Source: Pseudocercospora fijiensis CIRAD86 (taxonomy: Eukaryota; Ascomycota; Dothideomycetes; Mycosphaerellales; Mycosphaerellaceae). From it: a DNA stretch of 64,000 bases. The stretch covers positions 3,784,936 to 3,848,935 of the forward strand of contig NW_006921538.1 of the NCBI RefSeq assembly GCF_000340215.1. Direction: 5' to 3'. The translations under genes and the position numbers were made by a program. Below the pieces are notes generated by a model. The model was not told where the DNA came from. It was given only the letters and a program-made list of their open reading frames with translations, and did no database searches. Each line of letters opens with the position of its first letter. The first letter of the stretch is position 1. Below are positions 35,643-50,940 of the stretch, piece by piece.

Positions 35643-36502
35643 TTTGAGAGGGTTGGTTTGAGGTTGTGGTGTGGCTTCTTTGTTGGAAGCTCGGCAGGTG
35701 ATCGAGCGGAAGGTGAGCTTGAGGATCGTGGTCTCGGTTGTGATGTCTGGTTCTTCCTGAGGAGATGCTGCCTCCTTTGTATTCCCAACACCTCCTCCTC
35801 ATCTGTTTCACTAAGCTATGCCTGTTGGTGTTCACGCAATCACAGGCTGAAGCTCGACGTCACTGCCTCGGTGATTCCAGCATTAGCTGAGTTTGCATGG
35901 TTATGTCGCCAGGATATACGCCATCCTCGAGAGCGATGTGGCGTATCGGAGAACTGAAGTCTAAACAGACGTTGAGCTTGTACTAGGATATTCTATGGCC
36001 TCGCGTCCCGATACCTTGGGTTGGCAGGTGTTCGGCTGCGGCTGCACGACTATTGCTTCCGATGACCAATGCCAATTGAGGCCCAGGCTGTTGCTTACTA
36101 CTGGGTATTGAGGTAGAGTGTGCGGAGTTGATACTGTCGATACTCATCAACGATGGCAGCCAAGCGCTCAGAATGCGGACGAAAGACCTTCGCTGCTGGG
36201 TATATCTGTCGAGCTCGTGTATAAAGAGTTGTTTTGACCCTTCATCAAAAGCATGCTAGGATTATTCTATACCAGGGTAGTCGGTTCGCAGATCGCCAAG
36301 GCAACTTTGCTCTTTGCACCCTCTTGGTTGGAATCCTCATCTTTGGAGTCATACCAGTATCGGCATCCTCTAACACTGATATTCCGTTCTGCGGAACGCG
36401 GAAAGTTGCCAAGTATACCACAGTTCTACGCCTAGGTTGAATTCAGCTTTTCTGTCAACTAGCTACCCCTGAGTCAGCATCCAGGGATCTTGTCTACGGA
36501 GC
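35643..36502. other. Intergenic, HsbA promoter side and left flank of the MITE
   Basis: Promoter region of HsbA. Its first 100 bases include a minus-strand pyrimidine-rich leader. A 109-codon frame (35628-35957 +) is antisense to the gene start and not credible. No other structure seen before the inverted-repeat element. Confidence 0.4.
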
Positions 36503-36687
36503 TACACCTCGATTAAGCGAGATGGCGGACGGCGGTGATCCCTGAAAACGGGATCTAACTAGTCAAAGCTAGCGTACTGCCTAAAGGAATTATCCGTACC
36601 TTTAAAAAGTTTACGTCTAACGCTTTCAAGCTAGCTGCCGTTTACGGGGATTACCCCCGTCCGCCATCTCGCTTAATCGAGGTGTAC
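36503..36687. mobile_element. Mutator-like MITE: 30-bp perfect terminal inverted repeats, 9-bp target duplication
   Basis: 36503-36532 (starting TACACCTCGATTAAGCGAGA) is the exact reverse complement of 36658-36687. Beyond the perfect 30 bases the match continues imperfectly for about 20 more (GGTGATCCCTGAAAACGG against GGTAATCCCCGTAAACGG on the other arm). The element is flanked on both sides by the identical 9-mer CTACGGAGC (36494-36502 and 36688-36696), a target-site duplication. Long inverted repeats with a 9-base duplication are characteristic of Mutator-like (MULE) transposons. At 185 bases it is non-autonomous with no coding capacity. The outer repeats are perfect, suggesting a fairly recent insertion. 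Confidence 0.9.
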
Positions 36688-36990
36688 TACGGAGCGTTAC
36701 TAGAATACTCTGATGATGCTCTTGAGAAGATGCCGCGCGTCTTCGTATTACTGGAAAATGCGACTCGAAACATCTGACAGAACCAAATCTCATCCTCGTC
36801 CGCGGCTCCAAAAGACGAGCAACGCTTTTCTGGTACTTGTTGGTATCGCCAGAAGAACAGAACATCTCATCGGATGTAACGCGCTGACAAGGTCAGTGGC
36901 TGGGCTGGCAATGTTTATTGCAGAAGATGAGTGGCCCGAAACACCCTCCCTCCATCTATTTGCCGTATCTGGCTCTCGATAACGACTCTG

Positions 36991-37545
36991 CTATCCTGCC
37001 GGGAAATGTAACGACTCGGTAATTTGCGGCTCACAGTCTGTACCGGAAATGGCACGTCGCTTGTTGCTTGTCCAGCACATGGCCCAGTAGATGGCAGTGA
37101 GCACAGCGACCGCAGCATACGCACCAAGAAGTCCTTTGATGGCCGTGGGACAACGTGGCACTTCCGAGTCCAAGAACATGTGTGGACATCCGATATTGCC
37201 AGCACAGTACATGACGAAGAAAATGCCCATGGCCGTTGTCCGCTCGGTATGGCCACCAATATGAATCTCTGGAAGCGAGCAGATCAGAATGAGAGGCGAG
37301 CCGAGAACGGTTTGCATCCAGGCCATAGCTGTCAGGGCCAAGCGATGCTTGATGGCGATGGTCAGGATGCCGATCAGACCCGCCATGCCAGGAAGACATC
37401 CAAGTATGATACTTGGCATCAGAGAATGTGAGTGAGGGTTGTCTTTCTTTCTTTCCGTCAACAAGTTGATAGGCGAGGGAGATCGGCTTGCCGGGCAACG
37501 TGATATCACTTCTATGTTTGAAGTGCTTTTACCGACTCCATCCAC
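36991..37545 (-). pseudogene. C-terminal fragment of an allantoate-permease-type MFS transporter
   Basis: A 184-codon frame matches only the last third of the anion:cation symporter (DAL5/allantoate permease) family. SIILGCLPGMAGLIGIL and a helix with MAWMQTVLGSPLILICSLPE come first. These are followed by the family hallmark order HIGGHTERTTAMGIFFVMYC, AGNIGCPHMFLDSEVPRCPT and a final helix before a cytosolic tail. The expected N-terminal ~300 residues (helices 1-8) are not found upstream; beyond 37545 the sequence becomes noncoding and then meets the promoter of the PARP-like gene. The first ~35 codons of the frame do not resemble the family. A 5'-truncated, dead gene is most likely. It lies about 300 bases from the MITE. 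Confidence 0.75.
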
Positions 37546-37913
37546 CGTAACGAGTTCCTCCCAAGATTGTGACTCCGAGAAGTTTCATCGATACCGACAG
37601 CAAACGCAAAGATAGCTTATAGCTCTTTTGTCGATGAGTATTTGTTTGCTGCGCGTATCGCCTGCGCTGTGTGGCTTATATAGTTTCGGCTATGTGAGGT
37701 GTCAGAGCAGCCACCCGTCACCGTCTCCGTACACTGACACCGCACGCCACCGCCACGAAAGCATGATTCACATGCCAGTCTTGGTCTTCATTCACACGTC
37801 CTGACATCCTTTCCTTTCTGCAATATTATCCCAAGGCGTTTTTTGGGCATCATCTTCCTCGACAGCAAGCAATATAGAGTTCGCACGCATCTGGTTCGAA
37901 AGAAAGATGCAGC

Positions 37914-39521
37914 ATGAGTGATTTTATGTCTGCATCCTTCGAAGACCAAGACCAACATTTCCGTGATGAAGAAGAGGAAGAGACATCATTCATTCGACCC
38001 GCGAGATTCTTAGACCATGCCAGCGCAGCCACGGATCTGCTGAACGATCTTCTGGAGCGGCATGTCCCGTTCGGAGTCCTCTGGAGATGTAGTCAAGTTC
38101 GCTGGACGTTTGACTTGGAAGACGTGGAAGTCGAGCTTTGTCGTAAGGAAGGCGGAAGGCTGGAAGTACTGGCGCACAGTGCCGTGCTTTCGCGCAGAAG
38201 ATTAGATGACTTCACGGCACCGTGTTGCTGGAGCACACACGACTTCGGCATCATGCTCTTGCAATTGGCAGAGATTGCGGTCGGCTACCGGAAAGACTTT
38301 AGAGAAAGTCGCAGACCCACTCGCAAGGTCAGAGGCCAGGCCGGGATGGGATGGGATGCTGCGAAGCTCACGGACTGGAGCCAAATCCTCGAAAATGAAC
38401 ACGGCGTTGATCTTCTCACTGTGAACGACACGGCCAAGTTCGTGCTCGGGTGTTCAGTTTCGGAGATTTTGGAGGAATTGCCGGAAGACTTTCGCGTCGT
38501 GCATGTCGAGCCTGTGTTCCGTGCGGATCTTGTTGGTCGGTTTCTCCGCCGACGTCAAGCGATGAAGGAGGAATTGACGACTTTCAATCACTCGCAGCTT
38601 CGTGAGTGTGTGAAGCGGAAGGACATCCGCTCTGGCAGAGTGGTTGATTCGGTGGAAGGCATTGCCGAGTATCTGTCGGAGCCACATGTCACGTTCCATG
38701 GCGCGCCACTGTCGAGAGTGGCTTCAATTGTGCGATATGGGTTTACGGTTCCTGGCCAAGAGATTGGCGGGAAGAAGTCTGGTCTGGACAAGTTGGACAT
38801 TCGTTGCGGCGCATCTTTCGGCATTGGAATATACTCAAGCCCATCCATTGAAGTTGCGTCTTGTTACGCTGCCAATGCACGGGGACAGTACGACGTACGT
38901 TCGCCAAAAGACATCCCTGGGATGCGGATGTTGATCTGCGCGACATTGATGGGCCGATCGCTTCAAGTCGGTCGTGAAGAGACAAGACGAACAGAAGGTG
39001 TGTATCGCGAAGGAGCGCACTCGCACGTGTCTCCAAATGGGGCGGAGTTCATCGTTTTCGACCAGGACCAGATCATTCCCTGCTATGTGTTGCACATCGA
39101 CTTCGGCGCTTTGGATGCCAGCAAGCATTTCGAGGAGATGAGGACCAATCCTGAGAGGATGGAAGGACTCCGCAACAGGCTGAAGCCACGTTATCAGACA
39201 GACTACGGTGATGACTGCGTGTTCCCAGAAGCAGTTCGAGCGAAGAAGGCTGCGTTGAAAGCGGCTGCCGCGAAGTGGTTTCCTTATGGATTTGGCCCGG
39301 CGACAGGCTCAACTTTCGTCATCGAGGATATGGCGCCGGTGTCGGATGACGAGGAAGAGTATGGTGATTTCCAGGCGCTGCGGCAGGAGCAGGAATACGA
39401 GATCCAGGAGAAGCTGGAGCGTGGAGAGGATGAGAAGGTCAGCTGGTTCGATAGTTACCAGACTTCTCGAGAGACATACCAGACCGTACGGGTAGAAGAA
39501 GAGCCCGAGCATAGGTGGTAG
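37914..39521 (+). CDS. PARP-like mono-ADP-ribosyltransferase
   Basis: Single exon, 535 residues, ATG at 37914. The N-terminal ~230 residues form an unrecognised domain after an acidic start (EDQDQHFRDEEEEE). Residues ~258-400 carry the PARP catalytic fold signature: TFHGAPLSRVASIVRYGF with H262 in the HG motif, FGIGIYSSPSIEVASCYA with Y307, MLICATLMGRS, and SPNGAEFIVFDQDQIIPCY with E378 in the position of the PARP catalytic glutamate before an aromatic residue. An H-Y-E triad is therefore present. The C-terminal ~130 residues are basic then acidic (VSDDEEEYGDF). The order resembles fungal and PARP6/8-like proteins. The reaction would be transfer of ADP-ribose from NAD+ to protein or nucleic acid; the target is unknown. 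No BRCT or WGR domain is seen, so classical DNA-damage PARP1 function is unlikely. Confidence 0.88.
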   Translation: MSDFMSASFEDQDQHFRDEEEEETSFIRPARFLDHASAATDLLNDLLERHVPFGVLWRCSQVRWTFDLEDVEVELCRKEGGRLEVLAHSAVLSRRRLDDFTAPCCWSTHDFGIMLLQLAEIAVGYRKDFRESRRPTRKVRGQAGMGWDAAKLTDWSQILENEHGVDLLTVNDTAKFVLGCSVSEILEELPEDFRVVHVEPVFRADLVGRFLRRRQAMKEELTTFNHSQLRECVKRKDIRSGRVVDSVEGIAEYLSEPHVTFHGAPLSRVASIVRYGFTVPGQEIGGKKSGLDKLDIRCGASFGIGIYSSPSIEVASCYAANARGQYDVRSPKDIPGMRMLICATLMGRSLQVGREETRRTEGVYREGAHSHVSPNGAEFIVFDQDQIIPCYVLHIDFGALDASKHFEEMRTNPERMEGLRNRLKPRYQTDYGDDCVFPEAVRAKKAALKAAAAKWFPYGFGPATGSTFVIEDMAPVSDDEEEYGDFQALRQEQEYEIQEKLERGEDEKVSWFDSYQTSRETYQTVRVEEEPEHRW

Positions 39522-40368
39522 GCAAATACCCTATATCTTCGATATCCGTGCTGTGAGAGTTAAGTTACTAGTTATTAGAAGACTGAGAAGAACCTCCAAA
39601 ACTTCTTGTCAAATCACCTCTTTCTTGCCAATGTTCCTTTTCCCCATCTCTTGCATTCCCATCTCTTCCAAGTTCCAAGACCACCTCACTCTCAATCTCA
39701 TCCTACCTTTCCTTTCCTTTCCCTTTCCATTGTTCGATCACCGGTCACCGGGCGCAATCTGAATGTAGCAAATTCGGATTCGGATCCTTGGCGACGACGA
39801 CGACAATGTACAGTAGGGAGGGGAGGAGGGTCTTAATGTTCGTATACCGATATACGGAGACTTGGATCTGGTATAGAAGGTGTAGTAACGGTATTGGCTT
39901 GGTCTCGATGCGCGGAAGCCCAGAGTCGTGTGTGCTTGCCATGGAAAGGCCGTGTCGGAAAGTGTTGCTCCACTTTTCCGGTCGGCTGCAATGCATGCTT
40001 TGCTAGGATATGAGAATTTAGTAACGTGAGCTTCGTCATTAAGTGCGAGAATTGTCAAACTAAGCCTTGGAGTGGGGTGTGTAGCGGATAGCACAGCAGC
40101 GATTGGGAAATGCCGAAAGCAAAACACGGTAGATGTGAATCTCTGTATTTGATTTCTTCGTACTTTGTACACAGAAAAGATGCTTTTGGATATGCATCAT
40201 TCTCATCCCATCCATCTCTTCCCTTCCTTCATCCCCTCACGCATCGAATCATGGTATCATTGGTTTTGGTGCTGTCGGAGGCACAGCTTTTACTCTGTGG
40301 AAATTCATCAGCAAATGTTTAGACGTCGAATGTCAAAAGAGACAGCCTTATGAAGACATAAGACCTAC
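39522..40368. other. 3' intergenic region between convergent genes
   Basis: The PARP-like gene and the catalase-peroxidase gene converge here, so both terminators should be inside. T/C-rich runs occur at 39,630-39,730 and 40,195-40,240. No gene seen. Confidence 0.45.
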
Positions 40369-46398
<6,030 letters not shown>

Positions 46399-47716
46399 AT
46401 GAAGTCCTTCGTTGCGCTTTCTCTCCTTTCTGGAGCTTCCGCCTTTCCCTGGGTTGTCAACGTCCCCGGTGTCTCTGATCCACGAGACTTTGTCAAGCGA
46501 CAGCAAAACCCAGAAGGTCCAGGCAGTGCAGCACAATGCCCGTTCAATGCTCAACATCAGCCTGCTGCCCCAATCGCCGAAGGCCAGTACAACAACGCCC
46601 GCAATGGACGGAAGGGTAATGAGCGAGGTGGCTACCGAGTGCCAGCAGTTGGCGATACTGCGCATCAGTTCCAAGCACCAAGAGCTGGTCGGGACATCAG
46701 AGGCCCATGCCCAGGTTTGAATGTGAGGGAGATTGTGCCGATTTCAAATGATTTTCACTTATTCTACTCAGACCGCTGCCAATCATGGCTTCCTGGCTCG
46801 CGACGGCATCACCACCTACACCGAGCTGGTCGATGCTCAGCAGAACGTCTACAACGTCGGCTATGACCTTGCCAACCTGCTCGCCTTCCTGGGTCTCCAG
46901 GCTGATGGTGACCTCGTCACTGGAAAGCTCTCTATCGGCTGTGACGCTACTACTCGCACTTCCATCAACCCCGTCTTGACCGGCAGCCAGCCAGGTCTAG
47001 CCGGACACAACAAGTAAGCCCGATCTCACCCGCCCAGCAAGAGCACATTCCTAATATTGAACGAATGCAGGTTCGAAAGCGACACCTCCCTCACCCGCAA
47101 CGACTTCTTCACCGGCGGCGGCGACAACTTTTCCTTCAACCGCACCCTCTACGACATGATGTCCCGCTCCACCGGAGGCCTGCACAACCTCCAAAACCTC
47201 GCCAAATACCGCGGCGAACGCTGGGACCAATCGGTCGAAGAAAACCCGAATTTCTACTTCGGTCCCCTTTCTCTACTCCTCTTCGGCGCCGCCTCGTTCC
47301 TCTACGAACTCTTCCCCTCAGGCCCCGATTACATCCCCGACCAAACCACCATGGAATCCTTCTTCGTCCACGAACGTCTCCCCGACAACTGGATCAATCG
47401 CGTCGCGCCCTACTCCAACCGTCTCGTGACCCAGGAGATTCTCAAAATGTATCTTCTCAACCCACGGCCTTTTGGGGGTAATACAGCGGATGGAAGTTTT
47501 GATGCGGTGAATTGGGGGGCGATTCGGAATGGGACTTTGCAGCTGGGTGTCGAGGCGCCGGAGACGGCTTGTCTGTTGTATCAGCTTGCCACGCAATCTG
47601 TGCCGAGTACGTTGAATGGGATTGTCACGCCCACGGTTGAGGCGCTGGCGTTCTTCGCGTCGAGGGTGCAGCCGGAGTTTGAGAATTTGGGGTGTCCGAG
47701 GGCTTTGACTAAGTAG
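46399..47716 (+). CDS. Secreted heme-thiolate peroxidase (chloroperoxidase / unspecific peroxygenase family)
   Basis: Three exons: 46399-46722, 46772-47013 and 47071-47716, with introns of 49 and 57 bases (donors GTGAGG and GTAAGC); 403 residues. A signal peptide (MKSFVALSLLSGASAFPW) is followed by a propeptide-like region with DFVKRQ, a possible KR processing site. Exon 1 ends in GPCPGLN: C104 is the heme-thiolate ligand of the PCP motif, and exon 2 continues NTAANHGFLARDGITTY as expected. Exon 3 begins FESDTSLTRNDFF, matching the family's E-x-D-x-S motif; E191 would be the acid-base residue. The family usually has EHD or EGD, so ESD is a variant. Predicted extracellular enzyme using hydrogen peroxide to oxidise or oxygenate organic compounds. 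Confidence 0.93.
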
Positions 47717-48630
47717 GTGAGATGAGATGGTGAGGAGTGGGTGTGGTTGGAACAGGTTGATTGAAAGTTATGCTTAGGTTATTGCGTTGTTGGAAAGGAT
47801 TGCTCGGATTGGAATAAGTCTAGTATGGTCTGTGGCCAGAAAGATGGCGTCAACACGGTCACCGAATCATTCCAAGATGGCTTGCTAGTTGCTAGCAAGT
47901 CATTGTGCTTTACTAGCCAACAGAATTGTACTCGATCATGGCTCGGAGCCCACTCACGCTGACCGTAGCAACAAGTTAGCATTGATGCGAGGTCAAATTG
48001 ATCAAGCACGATAAAGCCTGGAGCTTTCTACGCGTTTAAAACAATCAACCATCTCTTCTGTGCGAGTACGAAAGAACGACTTGAATAAATCGTGCATACA
48101 CATATGCCCAGCCACGTAGTCCCTGCGAGCTCACGAAATTTTGCGAATCAGACGTACAGTCTGACGATAATACGCACGAGAGGCTTCTCTTAGCTCAGCG
48201 TCAGTCCTGATCAAAGTCAGCGACCAGCCCAGTAAGAAGACGATGAAACACCTCACTTGAATCAAATCAATGGTGCTTCAGACAGGCCGTACCGCACCGT
48301 ATCGTAGCAATATTCGAAGTATGCATAGATAGCTACGGAAGCACCACTGACCGGCTACGAGAGTACGATGGTATACGAGGCACTCCGTACCGAAAAGGCA
48401 AGTATGAAACTCACGGCACGAAGAACAGGTATGGCGTTGTTGCTCTTCTGTTTATAAAACCCTGCTAGCAACCTCGGATGTTCTCCTCGTGTCGAATCGC
48501 ACCGCTTTTCGACGATGACTACGACCCCCTCACGCTCTCGCCACAATTCTCAGCCCTCGAGTCCTCGACGATATTCATCCTTCGAGCGCCTGCCTGGGTC
48601 CGTAACTTGACATGATTCGTTCGTCTCCCC
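47717..48630. other. 3' intergenic region, convergent genes
   Basis: It lies between the peroxygenase gene and the minus-strand Rpb12-like gene, which converge. No credible frame is present; the region 47,850-48,500 has ordinary composition and no repeats. Confidence 0.45.
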
Positions 48631-48949
48631 TCAACGCGCCTCAAATATCTTCTGCCTACAACCACCCGTCAGTTTCCGATCGATCACTGCTCACCCTTCC
48701 CTTTCGGCGTGAAACTCACACTTTCGTCGGCACCTTCTTCACAATGCGCTCTCCACATTCCAGACAGCGGACGGGCTCGGAGCGGGCGATGTAGCAGTCG
48801 CGCTCGCACATCAGGCAGATGTAGTGGATTTTTTGGTTCGCGGAATCCGTGGCCTGGGTTGGGAATGGGTTTGCGGCGGCGGCGGCTGCAGAGGATGGCT
48901 GGTTGGCCGCAGTGGCTGTTGTTGTGGGGGTGTAGGCTTCGCGTTGCAT
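48631..48949 (-). CDS. RNA polymerase I/II/III common subunit Rpb12-type zinc ribbon protein
   Basis: Two exons: 48949-48720, then a 25-base last exon 48655-48631, joined by a 64-base intron (donor GTGAGT, acceptor TGTAG) in phase 2; 84 residues. After a Thr/Ala-rich start (MQREAYTPTTTATAANQPSS) comes IHYICLMCERDCYIARSEPV with RCLECGERI. This is a C-x2-C...C-x2-C zinc ribbon with the Rpb12 spacing and the E-P-V/I-R-C-x-E-C-G core. The tiny last exon encodes QKIFEAR and a stop, matching the conserved FEAR terminus of this subunit. The segment before it (KKVPTKV) diverges from the usual basic RTKR. In all three nuclear polymerases the subunit bridges Rpb3 and Rpb2 homologues. Earlier in-frame codons up to 49054 lack an ATG. 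Confidence 0.85.
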
Positions 48950-50049
48950 TTTGGCGGTGGTGGTGGTGGTGGTGGTGGTGGACAAAGGGGGTGGTGTTGC
49001 GGAGTGTTGACTGGAATGCGGAAGTGGACTGGAATGAAGTTGCAATTGACGCACTTGCCTCCCGCTCCCGCTTCACTTTGCGTGTGCAAACGCGTGAAAG
49101 TGAAGCCAGAGCTCAAAGATCATGATGGGCACTCACACGTCGCTGGAGATTCTTCTACCCGGATTCTATGAGGAGACGACGTGGTCTCAATATGGAACAA
49201 CGCCTCCCACGACCTCCCCGAAACAAGGCTGAACTGTTACAAACACCGTCATCTCACCACTCGGAAATTCCTGCGCAAGAAAACTCAGCGGCACATTTTC
49301 CGATCTGGTGGCCTGGACATTGGACAATCCAATCCACCCGAGTTGATCCTACGAATTTGATGTCTTCGAGCCCGGCGGAGAGATTTCTGAACCACTCATC
49401 GAGGCTTACAGCAGTTCACGAGGGTTGTCTGGAGCCGCGCGAATGGCCTTGGATACGTCGATTTGGATTTCGTTCGACCTTGATCGCCTTCGGATGAGCT
49501 GTTGCGAGGGAGTCGTCAAAACCATCGGAGTCTGGGGAGAAGTGACATCGGGCTCTGGGAGATCGTTGGCTTCATCTGAGGTACTGTCTCTCGCGAAAGA
49601 TTTGACCGCTCAGGTTTCTGGTCTCGGCCCGGCCTGGCCCTGTGCATCTTTGATCTGGTCGATTATGCTTCATGGGCATGAATTCTGGGTGCATGCTGGG
49701 CTGGAGTATTTTCTCTCGTGTGCAGAGATGGTCTGCTGATGAGATACAATACCACTACGACTGTTCTGGGGTGCAAATACCTGGTTCCACGCCCGTGAGT
49801 ACAACGTGCTTAGCTGATCTGGACCTGAAGCCGGCCGAAGCATCTTGAAAGCCGCACAGATCAGCCTTATAGTAACGGTTCTGTTGGAACTGGCGAACAT
49901 GCAGTGTCAGCGAGGTCGGCTTTTAGACAGCCAATAGACGTGGCGATGAAGGTCATAAGATGACCTACCTCCATTCAGGCTCGTGGACATGAAGAATTGA
50001 GTTGCGTAAAGGTGAATGGGGATCATATTGCGACCGAGTGCACGTGATA
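48950..50049. other. Intergenic, last ordinary DNA before the mutated repeat block
   Basis: A (GGT)n-like run sits at 48,955-48,985, close upstream of the Rpb12-like start; on the minus strand it is an ACC-rich leader. Frames at 49168-49739 (+) have no support. Normal composition, with frequent CA and TG, persists to about 50,040. Confidence 0.45.
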
Positions 50050-50639
50050 GATTAGTAATTAGGGCTAGCTTCCGAACTTACCGACAACCAATTACGAGCA
50101 CTCTACCCAATTCTTCGCCTACGAGCCTAATATAAACCCGTACGAAACCAGCCTACTAAACACTAACACAACACTATAACGTATATAAGACATTCTAAAT
50201 AGCGGAGGTTGTAGCCCTGCTAATTGCGCTTTATTCTACTTATTAAACAAGTCTATACGACGTTAGCGCATTAAGTTTTCGCTATTCTACTAAGCCGACT
50301 CGACTATAGCTATCTAAATTGCTAGGCGGCTAGCTATACTGCTAGAAACACCTTAACATATAATATACCGCATCGCCTAGCTAATACTTAGAGGTCCTTC
50401 TCCTAACGCTAGTAATTATTATTTAGATAGGCGAAAATTCCGTCCGATACCTACTAACTACTCTATAGCCTTCGAGGGCAATCGATAACCTTCCTATAGC
50501 CGACTCGATACTTCGAGGTCCTTCGTAGACTATTTCTAAACACCTTTTATATATAGTATAAGTCTATCCGAGGTATAGTTATTAAGTTGCTACTATATAG
50601 CAGACGCGACTTTAAAGCTAAAGTTAAAACACCTAAAAG

Positions 50640-50900
50640 TCGCTACTAGCACTACTACTATAGCTGCTACTATAGCTGCTAGTACCGCTACTACTATAGC
50701 TGCTAGCACCGCTAGCACTACCGCTGCTACTATAGCTAGCACTACCGCTGCTACTACCGCTACTACTATAGCTACTACTACCGCTACTACTACTACTAGT
50801 AGACCGCTAGCACTACCGCTACTACTACCGCTAGCAGACCGCTAGCACTACCGCTACTACTATAGCTGCTAGCACCGCTACTAGCACCGCTAGCAGGCCT
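50640..50900. repeat. GCT/ACT trinucleotide-rich degenerate microsatellite
   Basis: About 260 bases made almost entirely of mixed CTA, GCT, ACT, ACC and AGC triplets (for example GCTACTACTATAGCTGCTAG). In one frame it encodes an Ala/Thr/Ser/Ile-rich tract and could be the low-complexity N-terminus of the element that follows, or an independent expansion. Confidence 0.8.
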
Positions 50901-50940
50901 CGAGTCCTTTAAGATATCTAACGAACCTTCTAGTAAGATA

